Assembly (NCBI GenBank): GCA_004347695.1 | Contig: SLTK01000002.1 | Span: 62,001 to 126,000, forward strand | Source: Chloroflexota bacterium | GTDB lineage: Bacteria > Chloroflexota > Anaerolineae > Anaerolineales > Anaerolineaceae | DNA: 64,000 nt | Reading direction: 5' to 3' | In this document: piece after piece, positions 33,245 through 41,572 of the stretch | How positions within the stretch are numbered: the stretch's first letter is position 1 | Layout of the letters: each line of letters begins with the position of its first letter | Position numbers and translations under genes: made by a program | Notes under the pieces: model-generated | Database searches by the model: none | What the model was told of the DNA's origin: nothing | What the model saw: only the letters and a program-made list of their open reading frames with translations

Positions 33245-33954
33245 CTGATCGGCCGTTTGGCTGGCAGGCCAACTCGCCGGGGGTAACCGGGTGGCGTGGC
33301 GCTAACTTTGTCCACCACGACCAGAAAGCGTTCCTCGGTGACGCCCGGCAGCAGCACCGGAATGAGCTGCTTGATCCGCCCGCCCAGCACGTGAATAGCC
33401 CGGTCGGCTTTATGCGCTTCGGCAGGACCTGTCTCGCCTTTTTGCGCCAGCATTCCGCCGCCTATCCGCACCAACGGCAGCAAATATTCAGCCAGCACCG
33501 GCAGGTTAGCCACCGCCCGGGCAACCGCCCAGTCATATTTTTCGCGGTGCTCACGGGCCAGACCCAATTCTTCGGCGCGTGCCTGCAGGCAGGTAACATT
33601 CTCCAACCCGAGGATATCCACCATATGCCGGCAAAATTCCAGCTTTTTCCCGACCGATTCGACCAGAGTCAATTGCAGGCGCGGCATGATGATTTTGAGG
33701 GGAATGCCCGGGAAACCGGCGCCGGTGCCAATGTCGATCAAGCGTTCAGGGGATCGATCGCGCCAGGCTAACATACAGGTGAGTGAGTCGAGGAAGTGCT
33801 TATTTCGGATTCCTTCCCCATCCCGAATGGCAGTCAAATTAATATTTTTATTCCACTCGAGCAGGACCTCCTCGTATTTTTTGAAGGCAGCGAGTTGCCG
33901 CGATGTCAGTTGAATCCCAACCAGGGAGCGAAGGTCTTGTGCCAGTTTTTCCAT
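33241..33954 (-). CDS. rsmG: 16S rRNA (guanine-527-N7) methyltransferase RsmG
   Basis: A 237-residue SAM-dependent methyltransferase. The N-terminal helix pair ends with NLTAIRDGEGIRNKHFLDSL, a hallmark of RsmG/GidB. The SAM loop is LIDIGTGAGFPGIPLKI, and later ARAEELG and DWAVARAVANLPVLAEYLLPL match the active-site region. It methylates G527 of 16S rRNA in the decoding region; loss of RsmG gives low-level streptomycin resistance in other bacteria. The gene converges on recF with a 4-bp stop overlap. An AT-rich sequence (AATTATATCGAT) immediately precedes the ATG, without a clear ribosome site. Confidence 0.95.
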   Translation of the reverse strand: MEKLAQDLRSLVGIQLTSRQLAAFKKYEEVLLEWNKNINLTAIRDGEGIRNKHFLDSLTCMLAWRDRSPERLIDIGTGAGFPGIPLKIIMPRLQLTLVESVGKKLEFCRHMVDILGLENVTCLQARAEELGLAREHREKYDWAVARAVANLPVLAEYLLPLVRIGGGMLAQKGETGPAEAHKADRAIHVLGGRIKQLIPVLLPGVTEERFLVVVDKVSATPPGYPRRVGLPAKRPIS

Positions 33955-34040
33955 ATCGATATAATTTGCGTGTCTGATTTTAGAATTAAGAAAGACTATA
34001 CCGCATTATTGCGGATTTATCGCGGATTTTCGTATTCAGC

Positions 34041-34069
34041 TTGACAAGTTGACCCGTTTGCTTTACATT
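34041..34069 (+). promoter_or_regulatory. Strong sigma-70-like promoter of the ABC importer operon
   Basis: Consensus TTGACA (34041-34046) and TACATT (34064-34069) at 17-bp spacing. It leads to a leader of about 105 bases with a small ATGCTT/AAGCAT hairpin and a free AGGAGGTGG, before the true ribosome site AGGAGGAGAA of the binding-protein gene. Confidence 0.72.
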
Positions 34070-34183
34070 TATTTTCATCCCTATTCCATGCTTCAAAAAG
34101 CATATACAGGAGGTGGTAAGAGTAAGAAAACGCCCCTTTTTCATTGCATACAAATCGCCAAACATTTTCTTTTAGGAGGAGAA

Positions 34184-35917
34184 ATGAAATACCGATGGGT
34201 TTATGCGCTATTCGCGCTGTTTGTAGTTGCCAGCATGGTCATCGCTGGTTGTCAACCGGCCCCCGTGGCCACGGAAGCACCGGCTGCCCAGCCGACGGCT
34301 GAAGTTGTTGTTCCCCCGGCCGAGCCCACCACAGTACCAGCAGTTGAGACTCCTGCCGGCCGCAACAATTACGTCGAAATGAAGGTCGAAGCTCCCGATT
34401 GCGAGTATGGCGGCGAGTTCAAATCAATCGAGACGGTCGACGAATTTACTGTTAAATTCACGCTGTGCTATCCCGATGCGGATTTCCCCTCGAAGGTAGC
34501 TTTCTCGGTCTTTTCGATTGCCGACAAGGAATATCTGGATGCCAACTCGGGTGATTCGGTCAAAATGAGCGAAGCCCCCAACGGCACCGGCCCTTACAAA
34601 CTGAAGGAATGGGTACGCGGCGACCGTGTCATTTATGAAGCCAACCCCAATTACTGGGGCACCGCTGCTGCCATCCCCAATCTGGTCTTCCGCTGGTCGG
34701 AACAGTCGGCTCAGCGCTTACTCGAGCTGCAATCCGGACAGGTTGACGGTATCGATAACCCCGCTCCGGAAGATTTCGCCACCATTGAAGGCGACGCGAA
34801 CCTGGCGCTCTATCCCCGCCCGGCGCTGAACATCTTCTACATTGGCTTCAACCACAATGTCGCCCCCTTCGATGATGTCAAAGTTCGCCAGGCCATTGCC
34901 TACGCAATCGACCGCCAGCGCATCGTTGACCAGTACTACCCCGAAGGCTCGCAGGTTGCCAAAGTATTCGTTCCCCCGGCCCTCAAGCCTGGCTACAGCG
35001 ATGCAGTCGATTGGTATCCTTATGATCCTGAAATGGCTAAGACGCTGTTGAAGGAAGCCGGCCAAGAAAACCTGGAAATTACGCTCTCTCTCCGCAATGT
35101 TGTTCGCGGATACTTGCCCACTCCCGATAAAGTAGCTCAGGAAATCCAGGCCCAGTTAGCCGAAGTAGGCATCACGGTGAATATCAATGTAATGGAATCC
35201 ACCGCCTTCATCGACGCTACTGCTGCCGGTACCGAAGGTTTCTACCTGTTAGGATGGGGTGCTGACTACCCTGGCGCCACTAACTTCTATGACTACCACT
35301 TCGCCGCGGATACCAACCTGCAATTTGGTGATTTGTATCCTGACCTGGTCGAAGAGATCCGCGCCGCCGGTAAGATTTCTGATCCAGCCGCCCGCCAGGT
35401 GCATTACGACAAAGTCAATCAACTGCTGAAAGACTACGTGGTCATGATTCCGGTCGCCCACGGCGCTTCTGCTACCGCCTTCAAAGCCAGTATCGGCGGC
35501 GCTCACGCCAGCCCGCTCAGCAACGAGGTCATGGGTGTGCTCACCTCCGACTCTGACCAGTTCGTCTGGATGCAGTCCGGTGAACCTGCCACCCTGTGGT
35601 GCATCGATGAAACCGACGGCGAGACCCTGCGCGCTTGCGAGCAGATCTTTGAGGCGCTGCTGTCCTTCAAGGTCGGCAGCACCGAGGTCGAACCCGGCCT
35701 GGCCGAGAGCTATGTCGCCAATGATGACGCCACTGAATGGACCTTCACCCTGCGTCAGGGCGTTCAATTCCATGACGGTGCTCTGCTGGATGCCAGCGAT
35801 GTGGTTGCTTCCTATGCAGCCGTTTGGGATGCTGCCAGCCCCAACCATGTTGGCCGTACCGGTAACTTTGAGTACTTCACCGCGTTCTTCAACAAGTTCT
35901 TGAACGCGACCGAGTAA
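34184..35917 (+). CDS. Family-5 ABC solute-binding lipoprotein, circularly permuted
   Basis: A 577-residue lipoprotein: signal peptide with lipobox VIAGC (Cys23), a Pro/Ala/Thr linker, then the binding fold. The family is peptide/nickel/oligosaccharide SBP_bac_5. Segment order is unusual. The middle segment comes first (TVKFTLCYPD, GTGPYKLKEWVRGDRV at about 130-150, NPNYW, LQSGQVDG), then VRQAIAYAIDRQ and the usual C-terminal lobe. The segment that normally begins the mature protein comes last: EQIFEALLSF, LAESYVANDDATEWTF and GVQFHDGALLDASDVV at about 490-545. This is a circular permutation. AGGAGGAGAA fixes the start at 34184. It feeds the two permeases downstream; the ligand is unknown. 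Confidence 0.9.
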   Translation: MKYRWVYALFALFVVASMVIAGCQPAPVATEAPAAQPTAEVVVPPAEPTTVPAVETPAGRNNYVEMKVEAPDCEYGGEFKSIETVDEFTVKFTLCYPDADFPSKVAFSVFSIADKEYLDANSGDSVKMSEAPNGTGPYKLKEWVRGDRVIYEANPNYWGTAAAIPNLVFRWSEQSAQRLLELQSGQVDGIDNPAPEDFATIEGDANLALYPRPALNIFYIGFNHNVAPFDDVKVRQAIAYAIDRQRIVDQYYPEGSQVAKVFVPPALKPGYSDAVDWYPYDPEMAKTLLKEAGQENLEITLSLRNVVRGYLPTPDKVAQEIQAQLAEVGITVNINVMESTAFIDATAAGTEGFYLLGWGADYPGATNFYDYHFAADTNLQFGDLYPDLVEEIRAAGKISDPAARQVHYDKVNQLLKDYVVMIPVAHGASATAFKASIGGAHASPLSNEVMGVLTSDSDQFVWMQSGEPATLWCIDETDGETLRACEQIFEALLSFKVGSTEVEPGLAESYVANDDATEWTFTLRQGVQFHDGALLDASDVVASYAAVWDAASPNHVGRTGNFEYFTAFFNKFLNATE

Positions 35918-35940
35918 ATTCACAACTATATAAAATTTGG

Positions 35941-35974
35941 GGGGTGTTTTTAGCGGTATGCGACAAAACACCCC
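35941..35974 (+). terminator. 10-bp perfect hairpin after the binding-protein gene
   Basis: GGGGTGTTTT (35941-35950) pairs with AAAACACCCC (35965-35974) across a 14-base loop. No T-run follows, so it may stabilise the 3' end of the abundant binding-protein mRNA and not stop transcription. Confidence 0.5.
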
Positions 35975-35998
35975 TCAACAGTTTTATGGCATAATAAG

Positions 35999-36033
35999 GG
36001 AACAGGCTGGTTGCCCGTCGGCTGGCCTGTTCC
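35999..36033 (+). terminator. Second hairpin, attenuator-like
   Basis: GGAACAGGC pairs with GCCTGTTCC across a loop and is followed by TGTTTTA. It looks like a weak factor-independent terminator between the binding protein and the first permease, a usual way to keep permeases at lower level than the binding protein. Confidence 0.6.
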
Positions 36034-36133
36034 TGTTTTACAAAAATTTTGGTGTAAGCAGCGCATGAACTTGTGGGCATGCGACCTGTTTTGAATCACT
36101 CTGAAACTCGTCCAGCAAAGGATTTAAGAGATC

Positions 36134-37210
36134 ATGCTGCGTTTTATGGCCCGCCGGTTGGTCTTGTTATTACCCGTAGCCATTGGCATTCTACTGGTTA
36201 CCTTTTTGATTGTGCGCTTAATCCCGGGCGACCCATGTGTGGCCATGTTGGGAGAGCGCGCAACCGAGGCGAAGTGTGAAGAATTTAAAGAGCGTTACGG
36301 CTTGAACGATAATGTTTTTGTTCAATTCGTACGCTATATTGGCAATATGGCGCAGGGGGATTTTGGCGAATCGATCCGCTTTAGCCGTCCAGTATCCGAT
36401 ATCATTGCGGAACGTTTACCAATGACCATCGAACTGACCCTGTTTGCCATGTTGTTCTCGACGACGGTGGGGATTTTTCTAGGTATTATTTCAGCCTTAA
36501 AGCCGAATAGTTTGACCGACACTTTGACCATGATTGTGGCCAATGTTGGCGTATCCATGCCGGTTTTCTGGCTTGGTTTGATGCTGGCGTACTTTTTTGC
36601 GCTGGTGATGAAGGATACGCCGTTTTTTATTCCACCATCCGGCCGTTTGGGCGCCAGCGTGACGCTGGTTAATCTGGCAAAAGAGTGGGGACTGACCGAG
36701 TTGACCGGTGTCTCCAAGTTTGCGGTCTATTTTCTTTCCAATTCAGCCATTGCCAACAGCATCATCACCGGTAACTGGGCGACGTTAAAGGATGCACTCT
36801 GGCATTTAATCCTGCCTTCCGTGGCTGTCGGTACCATCCCGTTGGCGATTATCGCGCGCATGACGCGCTCCACGCTGGTGGAGGTGATGCAGCAAGACTA
36901 CGTCCGCACTGCGCGCGCCAAAGGGGTGAACGAACGGAAAGTAGTATCCCGGCATGCGATGCGCAATGTGATGATTCCGGTTATTACGATCATCGGGATC
37001 GAAACGGGCGCACTGCTTTCAGGAGCCGTGTTGACCGAGACCGTGTTTGCGCTGCCCGGTGTGGGCACCATGCTGGTTCAATCCATTCTCTCACGTGATT
37101 ACCCGGTAGTGCAGGGGTTTACCCTGATTATTGCCATCATTTTCGTGTTGATCAATTTACTCGTCGATGTATCTTATGCGTATCTCGATCCTCGTGTACG
37201 GTTGGAGTAA
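36134..37210 (+). CDS. ABC importer permease, DppB/OppB type
   Basis: A 358-residue inner-membrane permease. The N-terminus MLRFMARRLVLLLPVAIGIL and LIVRLIPGDPC are typical of the DppB branch. The ATPase-contact loop is DYVRTARAKGVNERKVVSRHAMRN (EAA motif) near 255-280, followed by ETGALLSGAVLTETVFALPGVG. About six helices are present. It forms a heterodimer with the DppC-type protein 13 bp downstream and takes substrate from the upstream binding lipoprotein. The genes for the two ATPases are not in the window, so they must be encoded elsewhere. Confidence 0.95.
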   Translation: MLRFMARRLVLLLPVAIGILLVTFLIVRLIPGDPCVAMLGERATEAKCEEFKERYGLNDNVFVQFVRYIGNMAQGDFGESIRFSRPVSDIIAERLPMTIELTLFAMLFSTTVGIFLGIISALKPNSLTDTLTMIVANVGVSMPVFWLGLMLAYFFALVMKDTPFFIPPSGRLGASVTLVNLAKEWGLTELTGVSKFAVYFLSNSAIANSIITGNWATLKDALWHLILPSVAVGTIPLAIIARMTRSTLVEVMQQDYVRTARAKGVNERKVVSRHAMRNVMIPVITIIGIETGALLSGAVLTETVFALPGVGTMLVQSILSRDYPVVQGFTLIIAIIFVLINLLVDVSYAYLDPRVRLE

Positions 37211-37223
37211 CAGGTAGAACATC

Positions 37224-38153
37224 ATGACCTCAAACGTAGCCATTCTGGATGTCTCCAATATAAAATACACCTCACCCGGACGTGAAGCGCTGCGCCGGTT
37301 ATTCCATCACCGGTCTGCGATTCTCGGGATGATCATTTTAGGGTTTTTGTTAATCCTGGCCATATTCGCAAAACAAATCGCTCCCTATGATCCGATCCAG
37401 TTGTTGAGGGATGTCGATCGGCGCGAGCCGCCTTGCATTCACCTGCTTGGCTGCGCGGCAGACCAGCCGCAGCACCTTTTCGGCATCGACGGGAACAGCC
37501 GCGACTTGCTTTCGCGGGTCATTTATGGATCGCGGCTTTCCCTGCAAGTCGGGTTGTCAACCGTCAGTTTTGCCATTTTGATTGGCGGCGTCATCGGCGC
37601 CATTGCCGGGTTTGTCGGCGGTTGGCTCGATGATGTGCTCATGCGCATCATGGACGTTTTGATGGCCTTTCCGAGCCTGCTGCTGGCTATCGCCATCGTC
37701 AGCTTCCTGGGCACCGGCTTGATCAATGCGCTGCTGGCCATTGGTATTGTCTCGATTCCGAGATTCGCGCGCCTGGTACGCTCGACGGTGATTTCGGTCA
37801 AGGAATTGGAGTATGTGGTCGCTGCCCGCTCGATTGGGGCCAATCAGGGACGCATCTTGTTTGGGCATATCATTCCCAATTCACTAACGCCATTGATCGT
37901 CCAGGCGACGCTTGGCATCGCGACTGCCATTCTGGATGCCGCGGCGCTGTCCTTCCTTGGGCTTGGCGCTGAACCGCCGCGCCCGGAATGGGGCTTGATG
38001 CTGGGCGAAGAACGCAATAGCATTTTCAATGCGCCGCATCTGGTATTCTTCCCGGGGGTTGCCATCATGCTGACCGTGCTGGGCTTCAATCTGTTGGGTG
38101 ACGGCCTGCGGGATGCGCTCGACCCGCGTCTGCGCGGCACAGCGGCCGGCTAA
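37224..38153 (+). CDS. ABC importer permease, DppC/OppC type
   Basis: A 309-residue inner-membrane permease. A cytoplasmic N-tail leads into helix 1 (ILGMIILGFLLILAIFAK) and the DppC-type periplasmic segment IAPYDPIQ. HLFGIDGNSRDLLSRVIYGSRLSL is the family signature. The EAA loop is EYVVAARSIGANQGRILFGHIIPNS, and the protein ends DGLRDALDPRLRG. A short cysteine-bearing insert (PPCIHLLGCAADQPQ) in the first outer loop could form a disulfide. It is the last gene of the importer operon; two hairpins follow. Confidence 0.95.
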   Translation: MTSNVAILDVSNIKYTSPGREALRRLFHHRSAILGMIILGFLLILAIFAKQIAPYDPIQLLRDVDRREPPCIHLLGCAADQPQHLFGIDGNSRDLLSRVIYGSRLSLQVGLSTVSFAILIGGVIGAIAGFVGGWLDDVLMRIMDVLMAFPSLLLAIAIVSFLGTGLINALLAIGIVSIPRFARLVRSTVISVKELEYVVAARSIGANQGRILFGHIIPNSLTPLIVQATLGIATAILDAAALSFLGLGAEPPRPEWGLMLGEERNSIFNAPHLVFFPGVAIMLTVLGFNLLGDGLRDALDPRLRGTAAG

Positions 38154-38228
38154 TCACGTTTCCCTGTGTCAAGTGTCAGGTGTCAGGTGAATAAGCCTGC
38201 CAGCATGGGGAACAATGGGTTAATAATT

Positions 38229-38282
38229 CCTCTCCCTCTCAAGGGAGGGAGAGGCTAGGTGAGGAAGGTCGATACCTTCCTC
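38229..38282 (+). terminator. Two adjacent hairpins ending the importer operon
   Basis: CCTCTCCCTC (38229-38238) pairs perfectly with 38245-38254, and GAGGAAGGT (38261-38269) pairs with ACCTTCCTC (38274-38282) around a 4-base loop, followed by CAATTTTCTTCT. Upstream is a short GTGTCAGG tandem repeat (38168-38190). Together they probably end the importer transcript before rsmE. Confidence 0.6.
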
Positions 38283-38304
38283 CAATTTTCTTCTGTAATA
38301 AGTT

Positions 38305-39048
38305 ATGCACCGCTTTTTTCTGCCTCCCGTCGCTATTCAAACTGATTCTGTCCTATTCCCGCTTGAAACCGCGCACCAGATCCTGCGTGTGCTGAGGCTG
38401 CGGGTTGGCGACACCGTGATTGTGCTTGACAACCTTGGTGGACAGTATCGGGTCGAGTTGACGCTGGTCAGCAACGAACAAGTCCGCGGGCGGGTTATAG
38501 ACAAAACTTTGGCAGAGGGCGAACCGCCGGTTTATTTGAGCATGTATCTGTGCCTGACGCAGCGCGAGAAGTTCGAATGGATGCTGCAAAAATGCACCGA
38601 GGTGGGCGCGGCTGAGTTCACTCCGATTTTATCCAGCCGGTCGCTGGTGCAGGATAAACGCGCCTACGAAAACAAGCACTCTCGCTGGGAACGCATCATC
38701 CAGGAAGCTGCCGAGCAGAGTGGACGCGGAAAGGTCCCCAGGTTGAACCCATCGTTGGATTACGCGGCCGCTGTGGAATCCGCCAGGGCAAAAAATGGCA
38801 TTTGTCTGGTGGCCTGGGAGGAGGAGACCACCTTGCGGCTGCCTGACGCTTTACAGGGCGTGCCCTCAGGCGCAAACCTGACGCTGCTGATCGGCCCGGA
38901 GGGGGGATTAAGCGCCGAGGAAGTCGATCAGGCAGTTCGAATTGGTTGGAAAGCCGTCAGTCTTGGGCCGCGCATCCTGCGCATGGAAACAGCCGCAATC
39001 GTTTCGGCCGCTTTGGTGATCGACTGGTTTGAAACTCGCGCCGGTTAG
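38305..39048 (+). CDS. rsmE: 16S rRNA (uracil-1498-N3) methyltransferase RsmE
   Basis: A 247-residue SPOUT methyltransferase. It begins MHRFFLPP, as RsmE proteins do, with an N-terminal PUA-like barrel (GDTVIVLDNLGGQYRV). The knotted SAM site is LLIGPEGGLSAEEVDQA and LGPRILRMETAAI. EKFEWMLQKCTEVGAAEFTP is a conserved helix. It methylates U1498 in the ribosomal decoding centre. No ribosome site is obvious. Its stop overlaps by 4 bp the stop of the convergent m5C methyltransferase gene. Confidence 0.95.
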   Translation: MHRFFLPPVAIQTDSVLFPLETAHQILRVLRLRVGDTVIVLDNLGGQYRVELTLVSNEQVRGRVIDKTLAEGEPPVYLSMYLCLTQREKFEWMLQKCTEVGAAEFTPILSSRSLVQDKRAYENKHSRWERIIQEAAEQSGRGKVPRLNPSLDYAAAVESARAKNGICLVAWEEETTLRLPDALQGVPSGANLTLLIGPEGGLSAEEVDQAVRIGWKAVSLGPRILRMETAAIVSAALVIDWFETRAG

Positions 39049-40532
39049 ACCAATCGACGCGGCAGAAGATTCTTGATTTTCCCGGCTTGCAGCCGTCCGC
39101 GCCCCAGGCCGCGTTCATCCGCGTCGAACAGCACAACTACCCCGTTTTGCCTTCCATCGGGTGGCGCAAAGTCGAGGTCCTCTCCGCGCAGCCAGGAGGC
39201 TAAAAGGTCGTGGGGGATCACTACCCTGCCGGAAGTAAAGCTGCTGCCAAAGCGTGCCACCCAATCATGCGCAGGGGACAAGCCGTCCGGAGTTTCCTCC
39301 GCCAGTTTTAGCCCCAACAGGTGGCAGGGCAGGCCGCCAAAATGCTGCAAGTAAGCGCTGGGAACCGCGAAAATACCCGCCGCACTTTTCCACATCTCCA
39401 GGTTATACGTTTCCAGGATGGGTTCAAGAGCGTAACCAAATTGGTCGCGAAAAAAGGCAAACAGGTCGTGCCTGGCAGCTCCGGTTAACGGCTTTTGACC
39501 AACCAGTGACAGCAGTCGGTTGGGCGGGTCTTCTTGCGGAAAATCGACCGGGCTGACCTTGCGAATCAGCGCTGCGAAAAAGCCGGAAGTGTGGAAGCGG
39601 TGCGGCCATAGACGCGCCGCGCGAGTGATCTGGGGGTCAAAATTCCGGCCGTAGGCTTCGGCCAGCGCCGGCGCTGGCGATGGCAGGCGTGACTCCAGGC
39701 CTTCGATCGTGATAGAGGATGAGTAGCGGTGTAAAATCTCGTCCAGGACGGCTTCATCCTCTTCGGGCGCAAGCGTGCAGGTGGAATAAACCACCTGACC
39801 GCCCGGTTTGAGGGCAGCGATGGCCGCTGCCAGCAGTGAGGCCTGCCGCCGCGCCAGTGTGACCTGTTCGCGGCTGGTAATCGGCCGCATGGGATGCGAA
39901 TCGGTGGAACGCAGCCCCTGCATGGAGCACGGGGCATCCAGCAGGATGCGGTCAAAAGTCTCGGGGTACCAGCGCCCAAATTTTTCCCCGGGAAAGCGCG
40001 TCACGGCAACGTTAGCTGCTCCCCAGGTTTGCAATACCAGCCGCAATGCGGTAATCCGGTCGGTGGAGGAGTCGTTGGCAATCACCAGCCCGCGGTCGAT
40101 CAGGCGGCCGGTCAGATGGGTGGTTTTCCCACCTGGCGAGGCAGCAAGGTCCAACACAAGCGGCCGGTCGAGCGAGTCGAGTTCGAACAACTCCACCGGC
40201 AGCATCGAGGCGGCGTCCTGCATGTAATAGTGCCCCATGCGGTGTTCGAGGGTCATCGAGACCGGGGTTTGCATGGCAGTCACGCGCCACCCCGTGGGAC
40301 AGAAGGAAACCGGTTCGAGCTGCCAGCCGTAGCGCTGTGCCCATTCCTGCTCCGCGCCAGGTTTGGCTTTGAGCGGGTTGCTGCGGAAGGCCAGCGGCAG
40401 GGGTTGGGTCAGCTCTTCAAGCATTGCCTGATAATCCGGCGAGGCGAGCAGCGGTTTAAAACGCTCCAATGCCGCATTCTGGGCGGCTCCCGGCAATATG
40501 GATTGAGGATTATGTTTTTTCTTGCGGCTCAT
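39045..40532 (-). CDS. RsmF-like rRNA m5C methyltransferase
   Basis: A 495-residue Nol1/Nop2/Sun-family enzyme. The N-terminal part ends in LPLAFRSNPLK. The SAM site is VLDLAASPGGKTTHL; the two catalytic cysteines are in DAPCSMQGLRS (motif IV) and YSTCTLAPEEDE (motif VI). After residue 300 comes an RsmF-type C-terminal region (GLPCHLLGLKLAEETPDGLSPAHDW). It would make 5-methylcytosine in 16S rRNA. The ATG overlaps the stop of the upstream FmrO/Arm-type methyltransferase by 4 bp, so both are made from one transcript and probably act on the same ribosomal region. Confidence 0.9.
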   Translation of the reverse strand: MSRKKKHNPQSILPGAAQNAALERFKPLLASPDYQAMLEELTQPLPLAFRSNPLKAKPGAEQEWAQRYGWQLEPVSFCPTGWRVTAMQTPVSMTLEHRMGHYYMQDAASMLPVELFELDSLDRPLVLDLAASPGGKTTHLTGRLIDRGLVIANDSSTDRITALRLVLQTWGAANVAVTRFPGEKFGRWYPETFDRILLDAPCSMQGLRSTDSHPMRPITSREQVTLARRQASLLAAAIAALKPGGQVVYSTCTLAPEEDEAVLDEILHRYSSSITIEGLESRLPSPAPALAEAYGRNFDPQITRAARLWPHRFHTSGFFAALIRKVSPVDFPQEDPPNRLLSLVGQKPLTGAARHDLFAFFRDQFGYALEPILETYNLEMWKSAAGIFAVPSAYLQHFGGLPCHLLGLKLAEETPDGLSPAHDWVARFGSSFTSGRVVIPHDLLASWLRGEDLDFAPPDGRQNGVVVLFDADERGLGRGRLQAGKIKNLLPRRLV

Positions 40533-41353
40533 GTTTTACGAATACAGAACACCAGTTCGTTCCCGATCAATAGCTCCTGTACTGGCCAATCCAGCCCGAT
40601 CAGGATGGAATCCATCAAACTGCGCTGGCGGTCGATCATCGAATGATGCCCGCTCAGATCAGCAGCAGGCAATGATACCAGCAACCAGCGCACATTCAAG
40701 GCTTCGAAAAAGGGTCGGTTGCAGCCTTTTTGGCGCTGCTCAAAACGGTGGGCTTCTTTGAAGAACAGAGCGACGTCTGCCTGTACTTTTGGCGGGCTGA
40801 CCAACACGTCCTGGACGACTGCCAGCGGTTCGCGCCCGAGTAGTTTGAAAAAATGGTTGATCAGCTCGATCCGCGGTGTGTGCAAATCGTAGGCATGATA
40901 TCGCGTCTCCAAAGGCAATCCCATCCACGGCAAGCCAAAGGGATGCAGGCCGCAGGCCAGGTCCAGGATGCTGCCCGGTACGCCGGTGACCGACCATAAC
41001 TGTTGATAGAAACTATCCAGCATGGAAATGCGCTCGCGGGTGGAGGCGTGGGCTGCCAAGATATCATTGCAGGTTGCCTTGATATTTTTCTCGTCACGAC
41101 TGTGGATTGCCTCATCGAGCATGAAGGCCGCTGCCTGATAATCCGGATCGCCCAGATAAGGCGCGACGATATTATGCAGTTTTTCACGCACCGCCTGCAG
41201 CGCAGCATTTCCACTGCGCCCTTTGGTCAACTCCTGTTCTAATAAATCACGCAATGTCTCCTGTGGGAGGTCAAGGCTGCGGTACTTGCGCGAAGCTTGA
41301 ATATCCGTACTTAGCCGCGCGAGCAGCAGTTCGATGTTCTCTGGCTCAGTCAT
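40529..41353 (-). CDS. FmrO/Arm-type 16S rRNA methyltransferase, paralogue 1
   Basis: A 274-residue methyltransferase of the family that includes ArmA, RmtA-C and FmrO (16S rRNA m7G1405 methyltransferases conferring aminoglycoside resistance). Shared features are a helical N-terminal domain with LLEQELTKGRSGNAALQAVREKLH, the linker HASTRERISMLDSFY, and the SAM site ILDLACGLHPFGLPWM. It aligns over its length with the second copy at 62010-62822. I chose the ATG at 41353 (MTEPENIELL), which matches the start of the paralogue; a GTG at 41383 would add ten residues. The next gene (RsmF-like) overlaps it by 4 bp. Resident copies in non-producers may be housekeeping or give intrinsic resistance; this is not settled by sequence. 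Confidence 0.85.
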   Translation of the reverse strand: MTEPENIELLLARLSTDIQASRKYRSLDLPQETLRDLLEQELTKGRSGNAALQAVREKLHNIVAPYLGDPDYQAAAFMLDEAIHSRDEKNIKATCNDILAAHASTRERISMLDSFYQQLWSVTGVPGSILDLACGLHPFGLPWMGLPLETRYHAYDLHTPRIELINHFFKLLGREPLAVVQDVLVSPPKVQADVALFFKEAHRFEQRQKGCNRPFFEALNVRWLLVSLPAADLSGHHSMIDRQRSLMDSILIGLDWPVQELLIGNELVFCIRKT

Positions 41354-41572
41354 CCCGATAAACAGATCCTTTAAACCTGGCACAAACAGCCGCCCGGATG
41401 CAGCCAGGAGGTTACGTTGCTGTCATTTTACTTGAACTTATTTTACCGCTGTACGGAGCAGAAGATGAAAAACCCGGGGGTGCATGCATGCGGGTGTGGA
41501 CATGCGCTGCATGGGTATCGAGGGCGCAGCGCCGCTACGCCTTAAAGATTGGTTCGATCCTCATCTCTCTTG

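Noticed and set aside
34108..34116. AGGAGGTGG as the ribosome site of a small leader gene
   Set aside because: No start codon follows at a suitable distance; TAAG comes next.
34049..34183. Upstream start of the binding-protein gene
   Set aside because: The added 45 residues cross the promoter and leader; AGGAGGAGAA and a proper signal peptide begin at 34184.
40529..41353. Acquired aminoglycoside-resistance cassette
   Set aside because: No integron, transposase or drug-modifying genes flank it; gene overlap with an rRNA enzyme points to a resident gene.
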